The notes: generated by a model from the letters alone, not told the origin. 64,000 nucleotides of DNA from Eutreptiella sp. 'Long Island Sound 2002' (GCA_964036045.1 OZ038392.1:35291330-35355329); one strand, 5' to 3'; numbered from the stretch's first letter, positions 48,267 to 60,800 are shown. Program-made: numbers and translations.

Positions 48267-48623
48267 TCATTGAGGGAGGGCGGGATTGAGCCTCACTTCT
48301 TGGAGTATGATGAAGGTCTGCTCTGGGGTGTGCCAGGCGGACATTCTCCAAATCCAAAAGTAGTCAAAGGGCAGCACAACTTTGTAGATGGTGTATTTCA
48401 GCAAATAGTTCGCCCGTGTCGTTGTCGGGTAGAGATAGTCAGCCACCAGGTACACCGGCTTGTAGGTCTTAACGATATCCGGGTCCAGGAAGTGCGGGAG
48501 GTGGCCTCCGATGCGGTGAGCTGCGATCTCGTGCGGCGACTGGTCTAGGGCGGAAGTGGACGAGGCATTTGCCTCGTTGCTGCTATGTTCAGTGAGCTCA
48601 GCAGGCAGTTTGCTTTGTGACAT
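48267..48623 (-). CDS. Small protein preceding the coiled-coil frame (118 aa)
   Basis: ATG 48623 to TGA 48267. The N-terminus is Ser/Asn/Glu-rich; the C-terminal two thirds are aromatic-rich (YLVADYLYPTTTRANYLLKY, VVLPFDYFWIWRM). It is in the same frame as the coiled-coil protein, so a mutated single ORF or stop-start coupling are both possible. Family not recognised. Confidence 0.45.
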   Translation of the reverse strand: MSQSKLPAELTEHSSNEANASSTSALDQSPHEIAAHRIGGHLPHFLDPDIVKTYKPVYLVADYLYPTTTRANYLLKYTIYKVVLPFDYFWIWRMSAWHTPEQTFIILQEVRLNPALPQ

Positions 48624-51600
48624 AATTCAATAGGCCACTGTGGCCCTTGACATTGTGCAAAGAATGTCACCGAAAAAAAATAGACACTCAGAAAGTGAAC
48701 GGGGTGGGGGGGGGGTCATTCGTCCATCATGGCGACTCATTCCCATCAATGGGTACTTGAGATAACCTGGGGGAAGCACGGATGCACTGCAAAAATGGCT
48801 ACCCGACCCTGCCCTCTGGAGGAAACAAAAATGCACAGTGACAAATCTGAACTAAATTTCCCTCAAAATGCCCAGGATGCTTTGTGATAGCCAGGTTGAT
48901 CTTGACAACATCACTGGCAATGCAATTCAAGGTGTGCATTTGTCTACTTGAAACATGGTACTGTATGCAAACAAGGTTATTCTGGAATACAAAATCGTCA
49001 CGGAATCACTGTCCCAGCCTCAACTGCACCTGCAGTGTTCACAACATTGCAATCTGCATAGAAATCTGGATTCTTTGCAAGCCAAAACCCACTGCCCTAC
49101 AATGTTGCTGATGCTGATGCTCCCAACAATGAGAAATTTAATGCGGTGCTCGGATTCTCTGATACGAACAGAGGCACCATACGTTTGAACACATGCACAA
49201 TACGTTTGACAGAATTGTCCTTGCTGCCACACAGCAGACTGCTGCAAAATATCCGCACGAGATGGCAACACCTTCCAGAACCCACATTGACCAAAAAAGA
49301 GGAGGTGGACACAGATGTGGGCATAGATCCCTGAACTTGACCCATAATAATGCTGAAATCAGCATAGATGTGGAATGGGCCAGAAACGTTCGGTGTGTGT
49401 GACACACTGTCAACCAAATGCCGCACAATTGTGACCACCCAGGAGCAACTGACTTGAAATCGATAAATCAATCCCTCGTGCCCTTTTCCTCTGCAGGGTG
49501 CGTGAGGAACGGGCTCCAAAATGTTTTCAAATTAATGCAGAAAATGGGCTGGAAAGGCTGGTCTGCTTCAACTCTCGTTCCTGTTGCGTGATAAATGTGC
49601 CTGTTGTTGTGGATGTTGAGGCTGATGTTGTTGCCGATTGAGATCCTAGGGTGCAGCACTAAGACTCGGGGGAAAATGAAATTGGTGGTGCGAGGGCGTG
49701 TTGTGGCCTTCACCATTATGTGGTGGCCTCAAACCAACTGCCGTGTAAATAGCAACAACACAATCCTTGGATTCTTTTGAAACGCAGCCTCATGGTCCAG
49801 GGCTCTGGAACCGGCAACTTCAATCGCGATAGCTCCTTCTTGAAGCAAATCTCCAGAGGTGTCTGCGGTGCACCAGTGAAAGCAGCCGCCTTAGAATGCA
49901 TTTGGACCTTGCGGGTAGAAAATGTGGAAGTCATAGACAGGGTTGCGGTGGGCATTCATTTCGTACCCTGGAAAAGCACCAGCACCAGCGACTCTTGACA
50001 TTCATCATGAAAACAATGCGGGCGAGGGGGGGGTTAACACCTGAACCAGATGAACTAACCGAAAGTGCAGACGGAACCATTGGTAGACTTACCCTGTTAA
50101 ACACAGCCACCTGCACGGGCTCAGGGGGGGGGACCTACTTAGAGAGTGAGGATTGGGATGGAAATGAAAATTGGAGGTACAGGGGGCCCGGGGGGGGGGG
50201 GTGGCATGACCTGGTTGTGTTGCTGTCTGCAGCTGGCAGCGCCTCTGTCCTTCCCTGAACCCTTGAACCCTTTGCCTGGGTGAGAATTGTATGTGGGGCC
50301 AAGTTCTTGCACTGCGTGTGCACTGCGTGCGTACTGCGCACGCAGAGGCTGGGATACTCACCCAAGAATACCCGTCACCTGTCCAGTAGCATGGCGAAGA
50401 AGCAAAGCCCACCGGTGGTACCCTTTCTCCCCCTTGCAAACTCCCGGGTTAGCGCCCCACTGCTTGTTGCCCCCCCCCCCCCCACCCACCCTTCTGTTTC
50501 TCAAACACCCTTCTGCTCCTTGCTGTGCTGTCAGAGAATGTATTATGAAGCAGGGTAACCACACAGGTATTGTGTGAGCACGTTGGACATATTTGAATTT
50601 GGATATTGCTGTGCCCCAAAGCAGATAAAGGGGCTAGTTTTCGCAGATCCGGATACCTCAATTTTGATGTTGCTGTGCCCCAAAGCAGATAATGGGGCTA
50701 TTTCTGTGCAGCTGGGGTCCATCGTTATATGATTTTGGTTGTTGAGAGGTAAAAAGGAGTAAACCCGCGGGCCGAGGGTTTCTCCTTGGGGGAAGACAGT
50801 CCCACTTGCCCAAACCAAGGTAAACAAAACGCGACCACAGGGGTGGCTCGCCAGGCGCATGTAGGTGGTGTTAGAACTCCTTGGGTTCTGGACCACCCCG
50901 GGGTCCTAACCAAGGGTCTTGTCCCCCAGGCGGGTTCGCTCACACCTTGCGGTAACCACACCTTGTTGCTTGCTTTACAAGAATAAACAACTGCCACTCG
51001 CTCACTTATCCACCTCTGTCCTTTTCGTTGAGTGCTTGTTTGCTCACAATGACGTCGCCGCCAATGGGGGGGATGGTCTTTGAGGGGGAAAAAAAAGGGG
51101 CAGGAATCACCTACATTTCTCCCACAAACGTGACACTTACCCCACAAGAGGGTCGCTCCATGATTTGTGACTATGGTCCATTAATCTACCAAATGGTGGC
51201 CCCTTGAGTTGGGGTTATGCACTCACAAACCAGTGGCTGCCCCTCTGTGGCACCCTTGGTCTGCTTCGTACTACTTTTGGTTTGGCTAAGGGGCATGAGG
51301 AGGACTACGTGCTGAGACCAAACAACAGCGATTACACCAAATAAACAATGTCCCAGATGGTATGGGACTATTGTGCGAAAGTCACGGTTTCTACAAGTCC
51401 GAAACCACAGCAATAAGTTGGTGGTGATGGCACTATTACATGAATACCAAGCTCCACTTGTTCCTTGATGCCGGGGCAATGGGTTTTAGCTGCTATCCAA
51501 ACACGCAACTAGACCTCCCCATTCCTCCCTCCAGACAACAACAGGTGCACTGGGACTGGTGTTAGGTTCTGGCACCTTTGGATGTTGAACTCTTAAATGG
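48624..51600. other. No gene recognised
   Basis: Frames are short. There are C- and G-runs (50181-50191; 50470-50485), a twice-repeated GTGCCCCAAAGCAGATAA.GGGGCTA (50610-50702), and AATAAA at 50982. A TG-to-CA bounded stretch near 50868-51049 looked LTR-like but lacks a target duplication. Confidence 0.5.
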
Positions 51601-51611
51601 GGTAGAAAAAA

Positions 51612-52774
51612 TTGTCAAAAACGAACCACCTGCACCAAGATTATCCTAAGTTTAAGAGGGAGGTAGAGGGTTTGCCGCGTCGCATCCGCCTCCCTAATGA
51701 GGCTCAAAATGCAATTGCAACTCCAGCCCAGCTGCGTGCTGCTTTGAAGGATATCTATGATCGTTTTCAAGACCCCCTAGGTGGGGCTATTGAGCCACGC
51801 CTGGTTCGGGGCGCTGCATTTGCGCAAGGTGCTACGTTTTCCGTGTGTTCCGCAGTGGGTGCATACCTATCTACCGGGCAGCCCGTGGATGTTGATTTGG
51901 AGGGTTTGGTGGCCCGTACTGCCCAGAAGGGTATACTTGCAACTGAACAAGCCATGGGTGTATGGGACTATTACTTGGACATCTCCGATGAATATTTGGA
52001 TGCACTTTTGCTAATTCGCGAGTGTCCAGCAGATGCAAGCCCTGGTACTAATTTGGACGAGTCGTACCATTCCGTGCTTTGGCGCAACCCTGCTTTGAAA
52101 GGTAGGAAGAGCTTTAACACCACTGAAATGGAAATTGACATGACAGCTCGTCGTTTCACTCATGGTGTTTTGGAGTCTCAATTCCTTCCCTCCAATGATG
52201 CAGGCCCTGACAACGAAGCAGGTGCGCCTGCCCACAAGCGCCGACACCGCATTTGTAGATGCGATGTCTCCATAAGGGTTATTGCTTCCGCTTTGCGGGG
52301 TCTGGCGCAGGGTGGGTCCCAAGATTTGTACTCCGATCAGAAACGAAATTTTCTGCTATGCAGGCCAGTAACTGGTCAGATACCGACTATGCATCTCTGC
52401 AGGCGCGCGGCTTTTCTCTCCGCATCAGTTCCCGTAGCCCTTTGACTGAGGAGGAGAAGGCCACCGTTAAAGATGCTATTATGTCCCTTGCAACGGAAGG
52501 CCCATCCGTGATGGGCAAATACAAATATGTTGCAAATTGGGTGTCAGTGGTGCACCTCGGTGGTGGTCGCAGCCGCTTGCAAGTTTCCGCTTTCATTTGT
52601 TCTTTGGTTAAGGAGTGTCATGCAAAAGCGTTGGAGCGCGGTGCCACTGTACACCCGGTTCCCACTTCTTTGTTGTTGACTCAAGATGTTGAGGCCAATG
52701 CAGAGGTTGAAGCCGACAGAGATGACGCACCGGAGCCGGAAGAGTATGAATACGACTCCGATGAGTTTTTCTAG
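51612..52774 (+). CDS. Unknown two-exon gene with acidic C-terminus
   Basis: Open frame from after TAG 51603. The first Met is not until about residue 115 (EQAMGVWDYY), so an upstream exon is likely. Exon A reads RRIRLPNEAQNAIATPAQLR, GATFSVCSAVGAYLSTGQ, DISDEYLDALLLIREC. A GTGCGC donor at 52222 (after GAAGCAG) and an acceptor at 52340 (CCGATCAG) remove 119 bp and join in phase to TKFSAMQASNWSDTDY, then LTEEEKATVKDAIMSL, and an end of Glu/Asp with YEYDSDEFF to TAG 52772. Composition is normal and the phase match supports coding. No family recognised; a Gag-like protein of an unseen retroelement or a host gene are both possible. Confidence 0.6.
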
Positions 52775-52914
52775 AGAGTGCATTTGTTTTGGCCTCTCCA
52801 TCGTGTAACATACATCAACCACGGGTGTACTTCACCCGTGCGTTTGTCCTTTTGCTGTTCCGTACAGCATACAACACTCTGTGTGTTGTGCTAGCCATGT
52901 TTTTCGTCCCGCCC

Positions 52915-53200
52915 CATAGAGCGACCGCGTTTCGGTTTGTCGGTTCGCCCGCCGATGTGCAACATCTGCACTCATGAGTAATGCTTCTTAGAGCACCCAC
53001 ACTTCAATTCAGTTTGTGGGATCGCCCCCTATTTTGCCACATGCACTTATACTTGTCATGCTTTTTAGAGCGACCACATTCCAGTTTGTCGGTTCGCCGC
53101 AGTTGTGCAACCTCTGCATTCATGAGAGAAATGATTCTTAGAGCACCCACACTTCAATTGGTTTTGTGGGATGGCCCCCTATTTCAACACATGCACTTTG
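52915..53200. repeat. Two-unit tandem repeat, ~152-bp period
   Basis: AGAGCGACC...TTTGTCGGTTCGCC, then TTAGAGCACCCACACTTCAA and TTTTGTGGGAT.GCCCCCTATTT, occur from 52918 and again from 53070. Copies are about 85% alike. Directly downstream of the 51612-52774 gene. Confidence 0.8.
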
Positions 53201-53317
53201 CAACCGATACCAGATTTGGCACACTTCGCATGCTTGGTTCCGTTCAGCTTTGCTCTTTGTCTGCTATCCAGATTACGTGTCGGTTGGGGTCAGGGGTTTG
53301 GCTGTGATATTATTTAA

Positions 53318-53800
53318 GGGGCCACAGGCAAGATGGTACACACCCAACGCGGTGCCTACACAAGGCGGCGCACACAAAAAGGCGGCCTGTGGCCACCGCA
53401 GGAGTCATGTTATTAAAGGGGCCACAGGCAAGATGGTACATACAAAACGCGGTGCCTACACAAGGCGGTGCACACAAAAGGCGGCCTGTGGCCACCGCAG
53501 GAGTCATGTTATTTAAGGGGCCACAGGCAAGGCGGTACACACAAAACGCGGTGCACAAAAAAAGGCGGCCTGTGGCCACCGCAGGAGTCATGTTTTTCAA
53601 GGGGCCACAGGCAAGGCGGCACACACAGAACGCGGCGCCCACACAAGGCGGCACACACAAAAGGCGGCCCGTGGCCACCGCAGGAGTCATGTTATTTAAG
53701 GGGCCACAGGCAAAGCGGTACGCACGGAACGCGGTGCCTACACAAGGCGGTGCACACAAAAAGGCGGCCTGTGGCCACCGCAGGAGTCATGTTATTTAAA
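53318..53800. repeat. ~100-bp tandem array of hairpin-forming units
   Basis: Units start at 53318, 53418, 53517, 53601 and 53700 (steps 100, 99, 84, 99), and a sixth begins at 53800. Each carries GGCCACAGGC near its start and GCCTGTGGCC (or GCCCGTGGCC) about 60 nt later, so each can fold into a long-looped hairpin. Open frames here are artefacts of the ~99-bp period. Confidence 0.93.
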
Positions 53801-53853
53801 GGGCCTAAGAGGGGGACTTTGCATTTTCAAGAGGCACATGGGGAGGGGGGGGT

Positions 53854-54050
53854 ATCGGAATGAGCCGGCAGCTCGGCCGGCCGGAGCGCCAGAACCTACC
53901 CGGCCGGCGGTCCGGCCGGCCGAACCGCCGCCCGGCGGTGTTGGCCAAATTTTTGGCGGAAATCCTCCGCGGCGGTCTCAGCCGGCCGAACCGCCGCCGA
54001 GTTTTGCGGCCGAGGACCGCCGCCGATCCCCACCGCTGTTTCATTCCGAT
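53854..54050. repeat. GC-palindrome-rich inverted-repeat element (copy 1)
   Basis: ATCGGAATGA (53854-53863) is the exact inverse of TCATTCCGAT (54041-54050). The 177 bp between are packed with CCGGCCGG, CGGCCGAACCGCCG and GCCGCCG blocks able to self-pair. A related segment is at 62215-62362. Confidence 0.7.
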
Positions 54051-54817
54051 CAGCTGGACCAAAAACTCGTCGGGGGATGCGTTGATTGGACAAAATAGTG
54101 ATATTGCAAGGGGTGAAACCAACAATTCAACTTTTTGGGGTAGGGTACGCAAATAGGCCCAAAAAGGCCCCAAAGGGGGGAGGGTATGTGGCGTTGTCCC
54201 ATACATACGGGCCTGCCTGGCTTTGATCTAACCTCTGCAAGGTGATTTGCAACACACTTGATCCCCTCCCCCCCTGTTTACATTCAAAATGCTCACAATG
54301 AGTTAGGGAATGCCGTGCCGCGGGTTTTCTTCTGCTGGCTGGGAAGCCTTGCTGATTCACAGGTACATCTGTTGGAGAACGGTACTGAACTGAACTGCAG
54401 ACCCCCCCATGCTGGAGTTGGCTGGAAATGTGATTTTTGGGCGATCCCGAAAAGCCCCTGAACAGCCGAGGAGGGAGCATCTCCAAGACCCAGAGCATTG
54501 CAAGGGCGCCAGGATGGGCCATCCTGATTTCATGGATGTTGGTTCATTAATTGCAGGTTAGGGTTAGGTAGGTTGGTTATTAGTTGCAGAGTTTCCGCCA
54601 GTTCACCAGCTTTGGTGTGTTAGTAGCCCAAAAACTGAGCAGTCACCATCAAAAACTATCATTTTTATCCTTTCATCTGCCCTTCGATCACCTTGAAGGA
54701 TGGTGTGTGATCAGGGACCAGGGGCAAGCTGTCAGTGAGAGCGTCAACCGGCCCCCCTCCCGTGCACAGACACACTTTGAGGTGTCTTGCCAGTTGCAGG
54801 CTCGTGTTTTTCTACAG
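54051..54817. other. No gene resolved; upstream of exon-like segment
   Basis: Short frames. GGTTAGGGTTAGG at 54558 is a two-unit telomere-like motif. Acceptor-like signals (TTATTAGTTGCAG near 54575; TTTTTCTACAG at 54807-54817) suggest introns of the gene whose exon follows. Confidence 0.35.
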
Positions 54818-55043
54818 CCATCCAAAGCGGCACGTGCGCAATGCCCAGCGCCAGCTGAAGATGCTGCAGCGACGGGCCCAGCAGGACACCGAGGCGGCTG
54901 CTGGTGGTGGTCCTGCTCCCGAAATCACCGAGGATCCTGCCGTGATGCATGCGTCTGCAGGAACATTTCAGGGCAGCCCTTACATGGGCCCTGGGGCTGG
55001 TACACCAGCTTTCAACCCGCCTGTGATGTCTGCACCTGCGTGA
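54818..55043 (+). CDS. Probable terminal exon, unknown protein
   Basis: Follows a good acceptor (GTGTTTTTCTACAG, ending at 54817). With phase 1 it reads HPKRHVRNAQRQLKMLQRRA (a basic amphipathic helix), then an Ala/Gly stretch, EITEDPAVMHASAG and a Gly/Pro/Met-rich end (YMGPGAGTPAFNPPVMSAPA) to TGA 55041. Codon composition and splice signal support a host gene's last exon. Upstream exons are not identified. No family recognised. Confidence 0.45.
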
Positions 55044-58000
55044 AGTGGTCAGGCAGGCGTCTGAAATCTGAGGGAAGCGGTGGCACCAGTGGAGGATTGT
55101 GAGAAGCCAATGACGTGATGCTGTGGGGCTGCGTGGAGGAGAGGAGCAGCCAAAGTGGACTTTTGGTGGATATTTGGCTGAGTGTGAATACGGTAGCCCC
55201 AAACGACCTGGTCGTTTGAATAGTTCGATTGGTGATTGGTCGCACAATATCTGTCAGTCATTTGTCAGTCCCCTCCCCGTCTGTCAACCTTTCCCAGGGC
55301 GGTATTTTTCGGAGGCTGTTTTTGGGCAAAAACGCTTTTAAGACCGCCCGGGTTTGATTGATGGCGTTCGGCGCTGCATGGAGCGTGGTTCATGGGTTAC
55401 CGAGGGTGGTTGCCCGGAACCCGACAGTAGTTGCTCGTCTACCGATGCTCGCTGGAGGTTTGGGCGTTCAGCAGTTTGAGCGCAGCAGCTTTTGTTTGCG
55501 CCTGTGCATTGCAGACCGCCCGCCCACTCTGTGTCTCCCCGATTGCTGAGTCTGAGAGCCACGACAGTGGCTGTTGTAATTTCTCCAGCGTGCACGTTGG
55601 GATATTTGTGCCGCACAAACAATGTCTGGCCCTAGGTCAGAAAGTGAAAGCAGGGCTGAAATTGCAATCCCCCTTCTGTGGCAGAGGCAGGTACATTTTG
55701 CAACCAGACGTCTTCAGCCGCTCCAGGTTGGGTGGAGTGGCACGTGATGTGCTACAGGCAGTTGTATTTCGTTCGGTCCAGCCTTGCTAACCCTGACACA
55801 AATTAGTTTGGAATTTCTGACCTCTGCCCCCGTACGCTGCATGCGTGCTCCCACACAGATCAAAGCTTGTCTGGTCTGCCCCTCCGCTTTTTTTTACAGT
55901 TAGGCAGTGGTCACAGTGCGCGCACGATGCGAGTAGTGCAGGAGGAACCCCCCATTATTGCTGGCTTTTTTCAATGGTATTCTACGTTTGTAATTCGCAG
56001 TTTTGCACTGGTATTTGTGCAATTGTTGGGCATCCCTTGCATTAGTGGCACCCGCTGTTTTGCAAGGTCTCCCCAGCCCCTCTTTGCTGGTTTGTGCAGT
56101 TCTTGCCGCGCATTACCGTTTTTCATTTTTGCCGGTGCGTTCCAGCACATGTGTTTTCTTTTTGGAGCGCACTCTAAATAGAGCTGATCCTGACCAGTCT
56201 TTCAATTGACAACACCCCATTGGAAACCACGAATGATTTTTCATTCATCAAATTCTGCGCAGATCATTTTTGCGTTCCATAACGCATTTCAGGGCAATTC
56301 ACCCAAAATTGTACCATACTGTTCGGGCATGTTCAATACTGTTGAACAGATGAGACCAATCAAAAAGGTCTCTGCTCAACGATGACTTCCCATCGAATCC
56401 ATGTGTGATCAGCCGAAGCGAAATGGCACGTGGGTTCAGTTTTATGAACAGCATTTGACTGTCGTTCTTGATATTTGCTTGCATGTATGGAGCTGTCATT
56501 CTGGTATTCTGTTGCATCAAGGGAATGGGTTATCTTCATACAAAGGAAGCATATCTTCTGGGCAGTGAGGCTCAGGTGGACAGCAGTGCCCCAGCCCCCT
56601 GAGCCCTGCCTCCTACAGCCTTGCAGCCGGAGTTCTGGTGGTGTTCCCCCCTCCAAATGATCCTCAGCGAGCCGAGCCTTACGACGTTGATGCGCAACCA
56701 TGCTGCAACCGGCTCATACAGCCCGAGGCTTCGTTTTGGGGTTCTGTGCGGTTTGCCGCAGCTGTGAGCCCCCCCCCCCCCCAAAAAAAAGCACATGTAT
56801 CTTCTAAGTGTCTCGGCGTCCTGCAGCACACTCCAGGTTTGGAGGTTCACGGACCCCTATGTTGCAAAATCCGGGTTTCCCAGAGCCTCCAACAGTAGCC
56901 TGTGACTTTTTTTTTTGTAAAACTATTTGATTTAAGGGTTTTGCAGACGGAGGCCATCTGAAGGCAGAACAATGAGGCGTTTCCAGCAGTATTCTTCACA
57001 AGGTCGTCGTTGGATGCTGCCCTTCAACATCAATCGACGGGAGCCTTGTGTTCACAGGTGCACTCAAGACAATGAGCTTGCAGACAGAAACACGGTGCAA
57101 TTATTTGACAGTGGAAGTTCGAGGTGTCCAGGGCATACTGGATTTCCAGACCGGCTGGTCTGAGACAGTCGTTTTGGCGTCCCGCCGTTTGTAAAAGGCT
57201 CCCAGTTGTGCCCCAGTGCACTGAGCATACTTCTTGCTGCACTTTTTTTTGCATGCACGTCTGCCACTGAAATGGGCAGATGGTAGATGGTAAATCTCAG
57301 AGTTTGCATGGGGTAGCCATGTTCTGCCATTGGTCAGGGAACCCCGGGAGCAACCGGGCCACTGAAACCCGAAAGCCACTGTGCGTGAGGTTGTTGAGGT
57401 GTGGGCTCGTGTTTCAGTCCAATATCGATGTTCTTTGAGTAGTTTATATATCCAGGGGCACATCCGCGAAGGCATCGATATTTGGTCAGATGTTAGAGTG
57501 CCTGGGGGTTGAAGCATCCACCCGTAAAACCGGCACAGTCACCCCTTCTCGAGGTGGGGTTCCAACTGGGGTGGGATTTAAGTCCCTCCACGGAAATACT
57601 AGAGCCACAGTTGGACTGGAGGAGCCCCCCTCCCCCCTTTTCCCTGCCCCTTCCCTTCCCTTCCCAGACCGACCCCTTTTTAAGTGTTGTCTTGGTTCAG
57701 CTTCCCCGCCCCCCCCAGCCCCCACCACGCTCCCCTTGAACTTGACAAAGTTCATGACCCCAAACTGCCAACAATTCGGACTGCAAGGTCCCGACACACT
57801 GCACACTTGTTCTGATCATACCTTTACAAACCACATACACATGCGACGCTGCACTGCAGTGCAGGGTTGCACAACAGACTACTCGTGAACATGTACATGC
57901 AACATGCAATATCCAGCAACCACACGCGATGCGTTTGTGTGCTTTGGATGGCCGAACGTTCAATTGGCACAGTTCAGGGTTTCGTGTCAGGTCCCACATG

Positions 58001-58860
58001 ATGCACGTGATTTAAGCATGACACAGCTGACACTGTACAGCACATGCATGTCATTATTTTCACAGGCACATCCACACCAACCTCAAGAACATGGTATTGC
58101 ATCACTGCGCATACATTGGGCATGTTGTCATCATGTGCTTTGTCTTTTACCAGAAGTGAAACACAACCATGAAATCAAGAAATTTTACATGTTTCCTCAA
58201 TCAACCCTGGCATCAGGAAGTTGTTTATCGCTAGCTGGCCAATATGTGCATTTTTGTCAGTTTGTTCAGTGGAGGGCTATTTCCAGGGAATGCCATGCAT
58301 GCAGTGCGCACACAATGCGAAGTTTTGGATGTCGGCAAATACTCGAACCCTAGTTTCGGCCCCTTTTCACAAGTTTTTGGTTCCGTACCAGGGTTTTTTT
58401 TATCTTCCTAAGCATTTAGGATGTGGCATATTTGAATTGTCAACCATTTTTGCCCATTTTTCAACCATTTTCCCTATTTCCTCCCCCTCACCCTTGCCAT
58501 GTATAATGGACAGGACCTTGGACGAATGGACTGTTTGCTGAAGGACCATGGAAGTATGTCTTGCACTTTTTGTTTGTGTCGGACACCTGACATGACAATC
58601 ACTATCACTCCCTTTTCTTCCACCTAGGCGGTACTGGGTATTGGGAGGGCAGCATTCTTCAGCCAGTTGTCTGCAAATTCGGAAACACCTGATCAATTAA
58701 CAGCATTACAAACCCGATTAGTTTCAAGATAGGTATAAACACGTCCTTGGGCGTATCTTGCCAGTCGACACCAGCTTGGAGGACTGTTAGGCTGCAGCAG
58801 GGGCTCATCAACGTTCCCAACACAACACACAGGAGCAGACTATTGTGGATCTGGTGGGGT
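55044..58860. other. No gene recognised
   Basis: Many short frames on both strands (the longest about 149 codons at 57904-58353) without recognisable domains. C-runs at 56768 and 57700 and poly-A/T tracts break the sequence. I see no tandem array or transposon ends. Confidence 0.45.
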
Positions 58861-59290
58861 ATTTGAATGGGGTCACATGTACCCTGTCCCCCCCTTGCAA
58901 ACTCCCCCCCCCTTGCAATCCCCCCCCCCCCCCCCCACCCGGGAGACCGTCACTTCCATGTTTTTCTAGTTAACATGTATTGTGCTGGTTTGTGTTGCCC
59001 ATCTGGTTTACGCATGGCCTTGCATTGCTTTCCCATTTTTTCAAAGTGTGTTATTCTCGTACCCAGAACTTCTTCACCGTTCCTTTGGGTCCTCGATAAC
59101 ATTAGTGTTGGATGAAACACATTGGCACCCCATCAATGCGAAAGTCGCTTCACACGTGTTCTCTTTGCTTGCATCGGTGGAGGGCACCACAGTTTGCCTT
59201 GAAATACCCTTGCAATCTCCCCCCCCCCCCCCGGGAGACCGTCACTTGGCGACCGTCTCCCCCCCCCACCCGGGAGACCGTCACGGCAAA
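58861..59290. repeat. C-tract clusters with CCCGGGAGACCGTCAC motif
   Basis: CCCGGGAGACCGTCAC follows long C-runs three times (58939, 59232, 59269), and CCCTTGCAA precedes two of the runs. Probably a decayed minisatellite. Confidence 0.65.
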
Positions 59291-60550
59291 CACAGCATCC
59301 GTCCCGCAATTGTGGTATTTCTGCAAAAGGGAACAGGGGCAAAAAAAAATTTGCGATTTTTTTTTGCGGAACCCATTTTTGCGAAGGGCACAAGGCCAAA
59401 AATTGATTTTTTTGCGTTTTTTTTTTGCGGCAAAACAACACGTTGGACCGGGAATTAATTATTTCCGCAAAAAATAAGGATTGGCACGGTAATTAGACCA
59501 CAACCTGCCAACGAGGGACGGGCCCACGGCCCTGGTAGTAACTACTTACCCAATTTACTTAATTCCACACAAGGACGGGCCCCTAGCCCTGGTTGCCCCT
59601 GGCCCTGGCCCTGCCCTAGAGGGAGGTGCAAGGCCTTTGACAGCCCCACAATCCCACAAACGGCCGGGCGCAGGGCCCTTGATTCCCGAAAGACGGGCGG
59701 ATGGCCCCACCGCGTGGCCCTTGTTCCCGACACATACCTGCAGAGGCAGGTGCTGGGGCAGGGGCAGGGGCATGGGCAAGAGCATGGAGGAGTAGGGTTT
59801 GCCTGTTACCCTAAACCTCCCTTCACGAGACCGTGGGGGTTCACTATGGGCTGTGGGTGCCCGGTTTCCCTCATGGGTTCCGCCCCCCCCTAGTCTGATG
59901 TAGGGGGCGGAGCACAAGTCTGATATTGGGGGGGGGGGGGGCAAAATCCATGCACCTGTCCAAAAGGTTCCCGCCCACCTCCAATCACACAATTATGCCT
60001 GGAACTCATCATTTCAGATTGGGACAATGACATAGGTTCATTTGCCACCCTAGAGGGCACAACATCACGTCTCAGCGTCCTGAACCTGTTTCTTTCACCC
60101 CACGGGATATGTTTACACCGGATTACCTCCCACGGGTAGTTAAGCCAGCGCAACGCTGAGACCAGTCTGCGACAACATACCTGGTACAGATGTGGGTGGC
60201 TGCAGATCCTGATATAGCGAATGAATTCACCTCTGACCTATGCCACTCGGATGTGCTTGGGCACATTGGAATCCCAGGGGATGTACTAACACGCATGCGT
60301 GTCCTTCCAGTGCACAAAGGTGATTAGAGGGTTGAGTGACATGAGTTGAGATCCACAGAGTGTGCACTTGTCATTGGCTCACTACCTTGGCTACCAGACA
60401 TGTCTATTGCAGGTGACAAAAAATGTTCTGGGCACAAGAAGGGAATACAATAGTGAGTCTACTCAAAGGGGCCAAGGTGAAAAAGCACACATGCAAAAAG
60501 AAAACCACAAAAGCAGGCAAAGCTTTACAAGGCACAAAGGGCAAACAGTC
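59291..60550. other. No gene recognised
   Basis: Poly-A/T-rich patches near 59340-59430, a run of CCCTGG-type motifs near 59590-59615 and GGGGCAGG motifs near 59755-59775. No coding potential that I can support. Confidence 0.45.
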
Positions 60551-60800
60551 ATAAGCTTGAGTACAGTGTTCTCCATGCAAGTTTGTAGGCAAAGCAGGCA
60601 CCAAGGATCAAACTGGCATTGCACATGTCAAAAGCAAAAGTCCAAATTCACAAAGGAGCTCAAAGGGGAAGCAGTCATAAGCTTGAGCACAATGTTCTCC
60701 ATGCAATTTTGTAGGCAAAGCAGACAAAGGGTAGACAAACATTAGCTTCAACGTACTGTTCTCCATGGCATCTTGCAGGCAAGGTAGGCACCAAGCATCC
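60551..60800. repeat. Three-copy repeat, GTTCTCCATGSMA
   Basis: ATAAGCTTGAGYACARTGTT, CTCCATGCAA and TGTAGGCAAAGCAG recur at about 60551 and 60678, with a third, more diverged copy at about 60742. Spacings of about 127 and 65 bp. Confidence 0.75.

Noticed and set aside
50868-51049. Solo LTR (TGTTAG...CTCACA with AATAAA)
   Set aside because: No flanking duplication, no second copy and no primer site or polypurine tract nearby.
53310-53863. Repeat proteins of 116-149 aa open on both strands
   Set aside because: A ~99-bp period divisible by three keeps several frames open at once; the DNA hairpin repeat explains it.
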